This document shows positions 9,225-17,454 of a stretch of DNA of 64,000 bases, piece by piece; position 1 is the stretch's first letter, and the number at the start of each line of letters is the position of its first letter. Source of the stretch: JAJNBA01 sp963842295 (GTDB taxonomy: Bacteria > Actinomycetota > UBA4738 > HRBIN12); assembly GCA_963842295.1 (NCBI GenBank), contig CAWJFY010000004.1:186001-250000 (forward strand), in the 5' to 3' direction. A program made the translations under genes and the position numbers. The notes under the pieces are model-generated. The model ran no database searches. It had not been told where the DNA came from and saw only the letters and a list, made by a program, of their open reading frames with translations.

Positions 9225-10379
9225 ATGATGGATGCTCCTCAGAACTACCTCGCGGTGATCAAGGTCGTGGGGGTGGGCGGCGGCGGCGTCAACGCCGTGA
9301 ACCGGATGATCGAGGCAGGCCTCCGGGGCGTGGAGTTCACCGCCGTCAACACCGACGCACAGACCCTGTTGATGTCCGACGCTGAGGTCAAACTCGACAT
9401 CGGCCGGGAAACCACACGAGGCCTGGGTGCCGGCTCGGACCCCGATGTCGGGCGGCGCGCCGCAGAGGAGCACGCCGACGAGATCGAGGAGATCCTCAAG
9501 GGCGCCGACATGGTGTTCATCACCGCCGGCGAGGGTGGTGGAACCGGGACCGGCGGCGCACCGATCGTCGCCGAGGTCGCGAGGAACCTCGGAGCCCTCA
9601 CGATCGGAGTCGTCACTCGACCCTTCGGCTTCGAGGGCCGCAAGCGGGCGACGCAAGCGGACCTCGGTATCACGGAGCTCAAGAAGGCCGTCGACACGTT
9701 GATCGTCGTGCCGAACGATCGGCTCCTTCAGGTCGCCGACGCGAACATGCCGATGATCGACGCATTCCGGATGGCCGACCAGGTCCTGTACCAGGGTGTC
9801 GACGGGATCACCTCCCTCATCACGACACCGGGCCTGATCAACCTCGACTTCGCCGACGTGAAGTCGATCATGGCCGGAGCAGGGTCGGCGCTGATGGGCA
9901 TCGGCCTCGGGACGGGCCAGGACCGCGCCACGGAGGCGGCCAAGGCGGCGATCAGCTCACCTCTGCTGGAATCGTCGATCGACGGTGCGAAGGGCGTCCT
10001 GCTCTCGATCGCCGGCCCGACCGACCTGACCTTGCACGAGGTGAACGCCGCCGCGGACGCGATCACTCGGGTTGCGCACCCGGACGCGAACATCATCTTC
10101 GGCGCGGTCGTCGACGACGCCTTGGGCGAGGAGGTCCGAGTCACGGTCGTGGCCGCGGGCTTCGACAAGGTGACCGCGATCTCCGATAGCCGCTTCGAGA
10201 GCCGGCTCTCCCGGCTCCTCGAGGAGCCCACCGACGAAGGAGCCGAGAGTGAGGGGCCGCTCCCGTCGATCCTGGCCGAGGACGACGAGGACCGGGTCTT
10301 CACGAGCGGCGAGCAGCCCGCGCCGCTCACCTTCGACGCAGAGGAGGACCTGGACATCCCGGACTTCCTCAAGAGCTGA
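9225..10379 (+). CDS. ftsZ: Cell division GTPase FtsZ
   Basis: Tubulin-like GTPase that forms the Z ring. I chose ATG 9225 (384 aa) because GGGAGGG at 9212-9218 is a good ribosome site; an adjacent ATG at 9228 is also possible. The longer frame from 9132 adds 31 residues unlike FtsZ. Motifs are GVGGGGVNAVNRM near residue 13, NTDAQ near 42, the tubulin signature GGGTGTGGAP near 104, and the T7 loop NLDFADVKSIM near 205. The acidic linker ends in DIPDFLKS, the C-terminal peptide that would bind SepF. It has its own promoter upstream and a long hairpin downstream. Confidence 0.97.
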   Translation: MMDAPQNYLAVIKVVGVGGGGVNAVNRMIEAGLRGVEFTAVNTDAQTLLMSDAEVKLDIGRETTRGLGAGSDPDVGRRAAEEHADEIEEILKGADMVFITAGEGGGTGTGGAPIVAEVARNLGALTIGVVTRPFGFEGRKRATQADLGITELKKAVDTLIVVPNDRLLQVADANMPMIDAFRMADQVLYQGVDGITSLITTPGLINLDFADVKSIMAGAGSALMGIGLGTGQDRATEAAKAAISSPLLESSIDGAKGVLLSIAGPTDLTLHEVNAAADAITRVAHPDANIIFGAVVDDALGEEVRVTVVAAGFDKVTAISDSRFESRLSRLLEEPTDEGAESEGPLPSILAEDDEDRVFTSGEQPAPLTFDAEEDLDIPDFLKS

Positions 10380-10402
10380 ACGTCCGCCCCGCGCAGCCCT
10401 CC

Positions 10403-10468
10403 GGGGCGGGGAGGTCCGAGCGAGGAGGCGCCCTTCCCCCGCCTCCTCCCGGTAGACCTCCCCGCCCC
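10403..10468 (+). terminator. Long GC-rich nested hairpin after ftsZ
   Basis: Two perfect nested inverted repeats are seen: 10403-10416 with 10455-10468 (14 bp) and, inside it, 10422-10430 with 10440-10448 (9 bp) around a 9-nt loop. The structure begins 23 nt after the ftsZ stop and is followed by CTTCGTCTTCC rather than a T-run. It may terminate transcription, block 3' decay, or set the ftsZ to yggS ratio. Confidence 0.6.
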
Positions 10469-10524
10469 TTCGTCTTCCCGGGGACGGGCGACGGAAGTCA
10501 CACGACCTCACTGGAGGACACTCC

Positions 10525-11226
10525 GTGCCCGCGGATCGCGAAGGGGTCCATCGCAACGTCGCCGAGGTGCGGTCGCGGATCGCGGCCGCGGCAGCGCGCG
10601 CGGGACGGAGCCCCGCCGACGTCTCGCTCATCGCGGTCACGAAGACCGTCGGGTCCGAGCAGGTCCGCTGGGCCATCGAGGCGGGGATCGGCTCGCTGGG
10701 AGAGAACTACGTCCAGGAGCTGCGCGCGAAGCGACGGGAGATCCCGGACGTGACGTGGCATTTCATCGGCACCCTCCAATCGAGCACGGCGCATCACGTC
10801 GCGGATCACGCCGACGTCGTCCAGACGATCGCGGGGGAGCGGGCGGCGCGGCGCCTCGCGGGCCGAGCCGCCCGCTCCGGCCGCGAGCTCGACGCGTTGA
10901 TCGAGGTGGATCTCACGGAGGGGCGCACAGGCGTGCGGCCCTCCGACCTTCCCTCCTTCGCAGATCTGATCGCATCGCTCGACGGCATCCGCCTGATCGG
11001 ACTCATGACGATGCCGCCGATCCCTGCGATGCCCGAGGAGTCCCGACCCTTCTTCGCCCGGCTCGAGCACCTGCGAGACGAGGTGCAGGAACGGCATCCG
11101 GATGTGCTGGAATCGTCGATGGGGATGTCGTTGGATTACGAGGTCGCAGTGGAAGAAGGCGCTACGATGGTCCGCATCGGGACGGCGCTGTTCGGCACCC
11201 GAGCAACCAGGGAGGAACCGGGATGA
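10525..11226 (+). CDS. PLP homeostasis protein, YggS/PLPBP family
   Basis: Single-domain fold-type III PLP-binding protein that buffers pyridoxal phosphate; in this context it sits between ftsZ and sepF, as in many Gram-positive genomes. The 233-aa product shows the PLP lysine in LIAVTKT (about residue 36), LGENYVQE near 53, WHFIGTLQS near 74 and the phosphate-binding SMGMSLDYEVAVEEGATMVRIG-type segment near 193 (SMGMSLDYE, then VRIGTALFG). The usual LQSNK motif reads LQSST here, so the second lysine is missing. GTG 10525 is supported by GGAGGA at 10513-10518. The stop overlaps sepF (ATGA). Confidence 0.92.
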   Translation: MPADREGVHRNVAEVRSRIAAAAARAGRSPADVSLIAVTKTVGSEQVRWAIEAGIGSLGENYVQELRAKRREIPDVTWHFIGTLQSSTAHHVADHADVVQTIAGERAARRLAGRAARSGRELDALIEVDLTEGRTGVRPSDLPSFADLIASLDGIRLIGLMTMPPIPAMPEESRPFFARLEHLRDEVQERHPDVLESSMGMSLDYEVAVEEGATMVRIGTALFGTRATREEPG

Positions 11227-11690
11227 GCGGCGTGTGGAAGAAAACACTGAACTACCTCGGTCTGGTCGAGGACGATGAGGAGTTCGTCGAGGAGCTGCCC
11301 GACGTCGAACCGGCGGCCGTGCGCCGCATGCGCCCTCAGCCGGTCCGCGAGGTGTCGTCGGAGGCAGAGGGAGTGGTGCGCACGATCGCCGCGCCCCGCC
11401 CCGTAGGCGCGTCGTCGGCGATCCACAAGTCGGAGCCCAAGCGCTTCAACGAGGCCCGAGAGGTGGCCGACCGCTACAAGGAGGGCACGGCCGTCATCAT
11501 GAATCTGCAGGGGACCGAGGACTCGACAGCCAGGCGGCTCGTCGACTTCGCCTCCGGTCTCGTGTACGGCTTGGACGGCAAGATCGAGCTCGTGGCCAAC
11601 CGCGTCTACCTGCTCACGCCCGCCGACGTCGAGGTCTCGGCCGAAGAGCGCGAACGCATCGCCGGCGGCGGCTTCTACAACCAGTTCTGA
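11223..11690 (+). CDS. sepF: Cell division protein SepF
   Basis: FtsZ-binding protein that anchors the Z ring to the membrane and is essential for division where ftsA is absent. The product has 155 aa. It starts with a short amphipathic N-terminal helix (VWKKTLNYLGLVE), then an acidic linker, then the SepF core (VADRYKEGTAVIMNLQG near residue 80 and LVDFASGLVYGLDGKIE near 105) ending in FYNQF. ATG 11223 overlaps the yggS stop and has GGAGG 7 nt upstream. A longer open frame from 10755 runs through yggS and is a shadow. Confidence 0.95.
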   Translation: MSGVWKKTLNYLGLVEDDEEFVEELPDVEPAAVRRMRPQPVREVSSEAEGVVRTIAAPRPVGASSAIHKSEPKRFNEAREVADRYKEGTAVIMNLQGTEDSTARRLVDFASGLVYGLDGKIELVANRVYLLTPADVEVSAEERERIAGGGFYNQF

Positions 11691-11766
11691 CGATCGGTCC
11701 GTCCGAGTGAGCGGGCCGGCACTGCTAGCATCCGGCCGCGATACCGGCACCGACGGGAGCTGATGC

Positions 11767-12024
11767 GTGACCGAGATCATCTGCTTCGCGCTCTTCGTCT
11801 ACTGGCTGGTGCTGTTGATCCGCGTGATCCTCAGCTGGCTCCAGTTCGCCGGCTGGCGGCCGCCGTACGCGGGGCCCTTGCGCGCCGGCTACGACCTGAT
11901 CCTGGACGTGACGGAGCCACCGCTCCGGCTGCTTCGGCGGATCGTGCCACCCGCCGGCGTCCTCGATCTCTCGGTGCTCGTTGCCTTCGTCGTGATCCTC
12001 GTGTTGCGTAGAGTGTTGTGTTGA
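11767..12024 (+). CDS. YggT family membrane protein
   Basis: Small 85-aa membrane protein with two hydrophobic helices (about residues 4-24 and 65-82) separated by the YggT-type loop PYAGPLRAGYDLILDVTEPPLRLLRRIVPP. Only its location and family are informative: it follows sepF and precedes divIVA, as in many actinobacteria and firmicutes, and a role in division or envelope homeostasis is inferred. GTG 11767 is preceded by GGGAG at 11755-11759, and a TAGCAT -10 candidate lies at 11726-11731. Confidence 0.85.
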   Translation: MTEIICFALFVYWLVLLIRVILSWLQFAGWRPPYAGPLRAGYDLILDVTEPPLRLLRRIVPPAGVLDLSVLVAFVVILVLRRVLC

Positions 12025-12076
12025 TCGGAAAGGTAAGGAACGTCTGTGAGGCCCACCGGAGGACGATGAGGGCGAG

Positions 12077-12868
12077 ATGAGGAAGAAAGACGATACGTCG
12101 GCGGGCCCAGTGGAGTGGAGCTCGACTCCCACAGGGCGGATCACGCCGGCCGATGTCCAGCAGAAGGAGTTCCGGGTCGCTCGCTTCGGCGCAGGTTATC
12201 GCGTCCGAGAGGTCGACGAGTTCCTCGACCAGGTGACCGACGCGCTGTCGGCACTCACGCAGGAGAACGAACGCCTGCTCCGAGGGGCTGGACCCGGATC
12301 GACCTCGAGCTCAGGGTCGGTCCGGCCCACGACCGACGACAGCGACACGGCAGCGGTGGACGCGTTCTTACGCCGCGAGAAGGGATTCCTCCAGGACCTG
12401 GGCGGGCTCGTTCAGGCACACGCCGAGGAGCTGCGGACGATGATCCGAGCCGTTCGGCGTGACACGGCTCCGCCGGCCGCCGAGGCGCCGCCCCCGGCCG
12501 AGGCGCTCCGTGTGGAGTCCACGGCGACGCCCGTGGTCGCTCCCGAGGCAGAGCTCGGATCTTCGCCCGAGACGACGCCGATAGCCATGAAGCAGGCCGT
12601 CGCGCCGGAGGGGGCCTCAACGGATCCCGACGCGACCGAGGCCGCGCAAGAGCAGTCACCGGATGCGGCCGAAGGTGACCGAGACGCGACCGGAGAGCAG
12701 TCACCGGATGCGGCCGAAGGTGACCGAGACGCGACCGGAGAGCAGACGGCCACGGGAACCGACACCGATGAGCCGATCCGGCTCGAGGATCCCGAACCCG
12801 CTCGATCGAGGCGATCGGACGAGGAAGAGGGCGGTTCGCTCAGAGAGCTGTTCTGGGGCGAGGAGTGA
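12077..12868 (+). CDS. DivIVA-domain protein (Wag31-like) with repetitive acidic tail
   Basis: Polar/septal scaffold of the DivIVA family. The N-terminal membrane-binding region is recognisable near residues 22-60 (ITPADVQQKEF, then GYRVREVDEFLDQVTDAL), followed by a coiled-coil stretch (ALTQENERLL) and a second helical segment near residues 95-125. Residues about 130-263 are low-complexity, rich in Ala, Glu, Pro and Asp, and contain two exact 15-residue repeats. The N-terminal extension of about 20 residues before the conserved domain is longer than in Wag31. GGAGG lies upstream, and ATG 12077 follows GGGCGAG. It closes the dcw cluster and runs toward ileS, with the two stop codons about 10 nt apart. 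Confidence 0.9.
   Translation: MRKKDDTSAGPVEWSSTPTGRITPADVQQKEFRVARFGAGYRVREVDEFLDQVTDALSALTQENERLLRGAGPGSTSSSGSVRPTTDDSDTAAVDAFLRREKGFLQDLGGLVQAHAEELRTMIRAVRRDTAPPAAEAPPPAEALRVESTATPVVAPEAELGSSPETTPIAMKQAVAPEGASTDPDATEAAQEQSPDAAEGDRDATGEQSPDAAEGDRDATGEQTATGTDTDEPIRLEDPEPARSRRSDEEEGGSLRELFWGEE
12651..12740 (+). repeat. Exact 45-bp tandem duplication inside divIVA
   Basis: The units at 12651-12695 and 12696-12740 are identical, and the first 5 nt of a third copy follow. The repeat is in frame and encodes two copies of a 15-residue acidic unit beginning QSPDAAEGDRDATG. Confidence 0.95.
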
Positions 12869-12877
12869 GGCGGAGAC

Positions 12878-15800
12878 TCACCCCTCCTTCCTGAGACTCA
12901 CCACCGCAGGGGTCCCGTCGAGCGTTCCCTCCAGCCTGAACCCGTCGACGCTGCTCGTCGCCAGGGTCGTGGCCAATGTCTCGGCGGCGATCTCCTCCCT
13001 GTGCGCGGCCAGCGCCGCTGCGAGCTCACCCGACGTCTCGACGCCGAGCGCGATCCGATCCGTCACCTGGAGGCCGGCTTCCTTCCGGGCGTCCTGGATC
13101 ATCCGGACGAGCTCGCGAGCGAGCCCCTCTCGGCGGAGCTCAGGTGTGATCTCGAGCTCGAGGGCAACCGTGACGCCGCCCTCCGACGCCACGCCCAATC
13201 CGGACCGGACGTCGTGGGTGAGCTGGACGTCGTCCGGTGCGATCGGGACGGGCGCCCCCTCGCCTCCCGCGACCTCGATCTGCTCACCATCTGCCAATCG
13301 TCCTGCGAGGGTGCCGTCGTCCGCCTCCAGAGCCGCGGCGACGGCCTGTACGCGCGGGCCGAGGCGCGGGCCGAGGACCTTGAAGTCCGGTCTGGCCCGC
13401 CATCGGCCGAACACGTCGGCCGACCCGGCGATCTCGACACGCTTGACGTTCAACTCTTCGGCCACCGTGTCCCGCAGCCGATCGAAGGATCCCGGCGCGT
13501 CGGCGAGATGGACCACGGCAACAGGAAGCGGCTGCCGCGTTCGGGTCTTGGTCTCCGTCCGGATCCGGCGCCCCAGCTCCACGACCTGTCGCGCGACTGC
13601 CATCGCGTCGTCAAGACCGGGGTCGATCGCCCCTTCGTCCACCCGCGGATAGTCCGCGAGGTGCACCGAGTCTGGTCGTCCGAGACGCCCGGCGGCCAGG
13701 TTCGACCAGACCTCCTCGGAGACGAACGGGGTGAGCGGCGCGAGGAGCGTGGCCGTCGTGACCAGACACTCGTGCAGCGTGTGGAACGCCGCGATGCTGT
13801 CGGCGCCGCCCCGCCCGCCCGGGTTCCAGAAGCGTCGACGTGAGCGTCGCACGTACCAGTTGGACAGGTCCTCGACGAACGCGTGGATCCGCCGGCCCGC
13901 GCCGGTGACGTCGTAGCCGTCCATCCCGTCCCGGACGTCGCGAACGGTGCCCGCGAGCCGCGACAGGATCCACCGGTCGAGGAGCGGTCGCGAGGACCGC
14001 GGTGGAACCGGCGCCGCCTCGGGGTCGAAGGCGTCCGCGTTCGCGTAGAGCACGAAGAAGGAGTACACGTGCCAGAAGGTCAGCAGGAACTGTCGCACCG
14101 CCTCTTCGAGCACCGTGTCGCCGAGCCGTCTCGATGACCAGGCCGACCCGCTCGTCAGCAGCACCCAGCGCAGCGCGTCCGCTCCGTAGCGCTCCATCAC
14201 GGTCATCGGATCCACCACGTTGCCGAGAGACTTCGACATCTTCCGCCCCTGTTCGTCGACGATGAAGCCGAAGCAGACGACGGTGCGGTAGGCGGTCGAG
14301 TCGAAGTGCAGCACCCCCTCCGCCATCAGGGTGTAGAACCAGCCACGGGTCTGATCGATCGCTTCGGAGATGAAGTCGGCGGGGAACCGGCGATCGAACG
14401 GCACCTCGCCCCGTCCCAGCTCGGGGTGATAGCCCCACTGCGCGAACGGCATCGCGCCGGAGTCGTACCAGGCGTCGATCACCTCAGGAACCCGTCGCGA
14501 CTCCTCACCGCACTCCGGACAAGGGAAGGCGATCTCATCGATGGTGGGGCGGTGCGGATCGAGATCCGTCAGATCCCGTCCGGCCAGCGTGCCGAGCTCT
14601 GCGAGAGAGCCGATCGCGGTCACGTGTTCGGCCGGACACCGCCAGATCGGCAGCGGCGTTCCCCAGTACCGCTCGCGAGAGAGCGCCCAGTCGACGTTGT
14701 TCTCCAGCCAGTTGCCGAAACGCCCGTGCTTGATGTGATCGGGGTGCCAGTCCACGTGATCGTTGACGTCCAGGAGGCGTTCCTTGACGGCCGTCGTGCG
14801 GACGTACCAGGAGGTGCGCGCGTAGTAGAGGAGCGGAGTCTTGCAGCGCCAGCAGAACGGGTACGTGTGCACGATCGTGCCGGAACGAAGCAGACGGCCC
14901 CGCGCCGAGAGGTCCTCGACGATCACCGGATCGGCGTCCTTCACGAACAGACCGCGGATGAACTCGGGCGCGACATCCGTGAACCGTCCGTCGTCGCCGA
15001 CGGGCTTGAAGACCGGCCAGCCCTGGACGAGTCCGACCTCGAGGTCCTCGGCGCCGAACGCGGGCGCCATGTGCACGACGCCCGTGCCGTCCTCCATCTG
15101 GACGAACGCACCGGCGACGACGGTATGAGCCCCTTCGACGTTCGGATAGGGCGGCTCGTAGCGCGCCCCGAGGAGAGCCTCCCCCCGCAGGGTCCTGCGC
15201 ACCGCCCATCCATCGCCGAGGGCCGCCGCAGTGAGCGGTTCGGCGACGATCACTCGATCGCCGTCTCGCTCGGCCACGACGTACGTTGCCGAGGCGTCCA
15301 CCGCGACGCCGGTGTTCGAGGGGAGCGTCCACGGCGTCGTGGTCCACACGAGCAGAGCCGGGCCGACCAGGTCCGGATCCGGCGCCTCGACGATCGGGAA
15401 CCGCACGTAGACGCTCGGGTCCTCGACCGACTCGTAGCCGAGGGCGACCTCGGCATCCGAGAGCGCCGTGCCGCACCGTGGGCAGTACGCGGTCACCTTG
15501 TCGGCTTCCACGAGCAGGCCGCGCTGGTGCAGGCGCTTCAGCGACCACCACACGGACTCGACGTATGCGGGGTCCATCGTCCAGTAGGCGTCGTCCATGT
15601 CGATCCAGAAGCCGATGCGCCGTGTCAGGTCCTCCCAGTCCCGGACGTACCGCCTCACGGACACCCGGCAGCGTTCGTTGAACTCGGCGACGCCGAACGC
15701 CTCGATGTCACGCTTCCCGGACGTCCCGATCTCCTTCTCCACCTCGATCTCGACCGGCAGCCCGTGGCAGTCCCACCCGGCCTTCCGGTGCACGAGGTGG

Positions 15801-16048
15801 CCGGTCATCGTGCGGTAGCGCGGGTAGACGTCCTTGAAGGTGCGGGTGAGGGCGTGGCCGATGTGCGGCTTGGCATTCGCCGTCGGGGGGCCGTCGTAGA
15901 ACACCCACTCAGGGGCGCCGGCGCGCTGCTCGAGCGAGCGATGGAATACGTTCGCCTCGTCCCAGAACGCCAGGATCGAGCGCTCGAGCTCGGGGAAGCG
16001 CACCTTGGGATCCACCGGCCGGAACCGGGGGCTCTCGTCGTCCGCCAT
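12878..16048 (-). CDS. ileS: Isoleucyl-tRNA synthetase
   Basis: Class Ia synthetase that charges tRNA-Ile, with an editing domain. The product is 1056 aa, reading leftward. The start is ATG with its first base at 16048, preceded by GGGAGGCGAACGG; the open frame continues 41 codons further into the T-box leader and that part is not coding. Motifs include the HIGH-type PHIGHAL near residue 50, GWDCHGLPVE near 80, the CP1 editing region (WTTTPWTLPSNT), the KMSKS loop (GRKMSKSLGN) near 600 and zinc-type CPRCG/CPECG pairs. The length and a C-terminal zinc-free extension resemble the eukaryotic-like (type 2) IleRS associated with mupirocin resistance; that is inference. Confidence 0.96.
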   Translation of the reverse strand: MADDESPRFRPVDPKVRFPELERSILAFWDEANVFHRSLEQRAGAPEWVFYDGPPTANAKPHIGHALTRTFKDVYPRYRTMTGHLVHRKAGWDCHGLPVEIEVEKEIGTSGKRDIEAFGVAEFNERCRVSVRRYVRDWEDLTRRIGFWIDMDDAYWTMDPAYVESVWWSLKRLHQRGLLVEADKVTAYCPRCGTALSDAEVALGYESVEDPSVYVRFPIVEAPDPDLVGPALLVWTTTPWTLPSNTGVAVDASATYVVAERDGDRVIVAEPLTAAALGDGWAVRRTLRGEALLGARYEPPYPNVEGAHTVVAGAFVQMEDGTGVVHMAPAFGAEDLEVGLVQGWPVFKPVGDDGRFTDVAPEFIRGLFVKDADPVIVEDLSARGRLLRSGTIVHTYPFCWRCKTPLLYYARTSWYVRTTAVKERLLDVNDHVDWHPDHIKHGRFGNWLENNVDWALSRERYWGTPLPIWRCPAEHVTAIGSLAELGTLAGRDLTDLDPHRPTIDEIAFPCPECGEESRRVPEVIDAWYDSGAMPFAQWGYHPELGRGEVPFDRRFPADFISEAIDQTRGWFYTLMAEGVLHFDSTAYRTVVCFGFIVDEQGRKMSKSLGNVVDPMTVMERYGADALRWVLLTSGSAWSSRRLGDTVLEEAVRQFLLTFWHVYSFFVLYANADAFDPEAAPVPPRSSRPLLDRWILSRLAGTVRDVRDGMDGYDVTGAGRRIHAFVEDLSNWYVRRSRRRFWNPGGRGGADSIAAFHTLHECLVTTATLLAPLTPFVSEEVWSNLAAGRLGRPDSVHLADYPRVDEGAIDPGLDDAMAVARQVVELGRRIRTETKTRTRQPLPVAVVHLADAPGSFDRLRDTVAEELNVKRVEIAGSADVFGRWRARPDFKVLGPRLGPRVQAVAAALEADDGTLAGRLADGEQIEVAGGEGAPVPIAPDDVQLTHDVRSGLGVASEGGVTVALELEITPELRREGLARELVRMIQDARKEAGLQVTDRIALGVETSGELAAALAAHREEIAAETLATTLATSSVDGFRLEGTLDGTPAVVSLRKEG

Positions 16049-16049
16049 C

Positions 16050-16300
16050 CGTTCGCCTCCCGACACGCGAAACGCCTCGTCCTCGTCTCGCGAGGACGAG
16101 GCGTGGGCCCCGCGGTACCACCTCGCTTGCCGGATGCCTCGCGGCATCCGGCCGCTCACGGCCGCGCTCACGGCCTGCCGCTGTCACGGGCGGACCCGCC
16201 TGCGTCTACTGGGGGCCGGAGGCCGGCCCGGTTCGGGCAGGGGCTCGGGGAGGATGTCCGCGAAGTGCTCAGCGCCGGACTCCCACCGTCCCCGGCTCGC
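16050..16300 (-). promoter_or_regulatory. T-box riboswitch controlling ileS
   Basis: On the - strand the canonical T-box AGGTGGTACCGCGG occupies 16123-16110. Its UGGU bulge (16120-16117) would pair with a tRNA 3' end with discriminator A, as tRNA-Ile has. CGAGG (16125-16121) can pair with CCTCG (16101-16097) to make the antiterminator; the latter is also the 5' arm of the 14-bp hairpin next to the start, so the two structures exclude each other. A short Stem I is suggested by CGGGG/CCCCG (16294-16290 with 16250-16246) and GTCCG/CGGAC (16280-16276 with 16260-16256), placing an AUC isoleucine specifier at 16255-16253. Confidence 0.88.
16072..16104 (-). terminator. Regulatory hairpin of the ileS T-box
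   Basis: Perfect 14-bp stem (16072-16085 with 16091-16104) around 5 nt, followed on the - strand by TTTCG and then the ileS ribosome site. It can act as a weak terminator or as a fold that competes with the antiterminator; which one applies cannot be told from sequence. Confidence 0.75.
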
Positions 16301-16551
16301 TCTGGCTTCTGCGTCCTCGCGACGCGTTCCCGTCGTCGCCTGTCGCGTGCATGCTACACGCGTGGGCAGTCTCCCGGTTCGAGTGGTGCCGAGATGGACG
16401 AGGACCCGCGTCGAGACACACGCGCCTGCGGGACCGCCGCTCGCGGGACAAGGCTTCGACCTCGCCCGGATGACGAGAGATGAAGCGCTGCAACGCCTTC
16501 AGGCTCGGTAGCCCATCCGGCGTTCAAGGGATCGCCGATGCGCCAACGTGC

Positions 16552-16566
16552 TACCCTTCGCCCCCA
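16552..16566 (+). promoter_or_regulatory. Leaderless-type -10 (TACCCT) for the DksA-like gene
   Basis: TACCCT (16552-16557) is followed by 8 pyrimidine-rich nt and then ATG 16566. There is no Shine-Dalgarno sequence, so transcription probably starts at or next to the start codon. Confidence 0.55.
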
Positions 16567-16952
16567 TGGCTCAGGCCAAGCTCACCGCGAAGGAGATCGC
16601 CGACCTTCGGGCGCGCCTCCTGGAAGAGCGCGCTCACCTCGAATCCCAGCTCGAGTCGATCGTGGAGGGTTCCTTCGCGGCAACCCAGTCGGACATGTCG
16701 GGCGACGTGGGACTCGACGACGAGTCGGCGGACGCGGGCACGGCGACCTTCGAGCGAGAGAAAGACCTCTCGATCGAGAACAACGTCCGAGACCTCCTCC
16801 GGAAGATCGACGCTGCCCTGAAGCGGATGGATTCGAAGACGTACGGCCTCTGCGAGCGATGCGGCAAGCCCATCGAGAAGGCGAGGATCAAGGCCCTGCC
16901 CTACGCGGAGCTCTGTATCAAGGACGCGCAGGCGGCGCAGTCGCGTCGCTGA
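16566..16952 (+). CDS. TraR/DksA-type zinc finger protein
   Basis: Product of 128 aa with a long alpha-helical hairpin (residues 1-75) and a C-terminal finger, the architecture of DksA-family proteins that act in the RNA polymerase secondary channel. The acidic coiled-coil tip region reads SGDVGLDDESADAG. The finger begins CERCGKPI near residue 97, but the distal half is C-x-x-D (LCIKDA), so only three of the four classical cysteines are present. Some actinobacterial relatives share degenerate fingers; function here is uncertain. ATG 16566 is preferred over the GTG/ATG-like codons 18 nt upstream because of the -10 box spacing. The stop is 4 nt before lspA. Confidence 0.85.
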   Translation: MAQAKLTAKEIADLRARLLEERAHLESQLESIVEGSFAATQSDMSGDVGLDDESADAGTATFEREKDLSIENNVRDLLRKIDAALKRMDSKTYGLCERCGKPIEKARIKALPYAELCIKDAQAAQSRR

Positions 16953-16956
16953 TCCC

Positions 16957-17454
16957 GTGGATCCGCGGCAGAGCCGAGCGGCGCTGACCCTCTTCATCAC
17001 GGCCTTCGTGTCGTACGGACTCGATCGGGTCACGAAGATCTGGGCGGAGGCCACCCTCCCCGGCGACCCGATCGATGTCGTGTCGGGCGTACTCACGTTG
17101 CGGTTCACGACCAACTCGGGAGGTGCATTCAGCATCGGACAGAGCGCACCTTGGTTCTTCGTCGGGGTGACCGCGGTCGTGGTCGCGATCATCCTCGCCA
17201 CCTCCTTCCGCCACACCAGCCGGACCGTCGGCGTATCGCTCGGGCTGATCCTCGGGGGAGCGCTCGGCAACCTCACGGATCGGGCCATCAGGGCTCCGGG
17301 TCTGCGGGGTCGCGTCGTGGACTTCATCGACTTCCACGTGTGGCCGGTCTTCAACGTGGCGGACTGTGTGATCGTGGTCGGTGCGATCCTGCTCGCATGG
17401 GTGGGGTTCCGCGAACGGACGGAGCAACCCGAGGCGATGCAGGCGCCTCGGTGA
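16957..17454 (+). CDS. lspA: Lipoprotein signal peptidase (LspA)
   Basis: Membrane aspartyl protease that cleaves prolipoproteins before the lipidated cysteine. The 165-aa product has four hydrophobic segments and both catalytic aspartates: GNLTDR near residue 108 and FNVADC near 133. The N-terminal SYGLDRVTK and the RFTTNSGGAFS motif (the NxGxAFS loop, near 47) fit the family. GTG 16957 follows the DksA-like gene by 4 nt. Several lipoproteins in this window (25650, 35321, 36535, 49048, 61962) are likely substrates. The stop overlaps the next gene by 4 nt. Confidence 0.95.
   Translation: MDPRQSRAALTLFITAFVSYGLDRVTKIWAEATLPGDPIDVVSGVLTLRFTTNSGGAFSIGQSAPWFFVGVTAVVVAIILATSFRHTSRTVGVSLGLILGGALGNLTDRAIRAPGLRGRVVDFIDFHVWPVFNVADCVIVVGAILLAWVGFRERTEQPEAMQAPR

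Noticed and set aside
12415..12765. - strand open frame over the divIVA tail
   Set aside because: It mirrors the 45-bp repeat and the low-complexity tail and has no independent support.
14306..16483. Long + strand open frame (725 codons) opposite ileS
   Set aside because: It is the reverse shadow of a highly conserved synthetase, has Arg/Pro/His-rich low-complexity composition and no recognisable motif. Long antisense frames are expected in GC-rich DNA.
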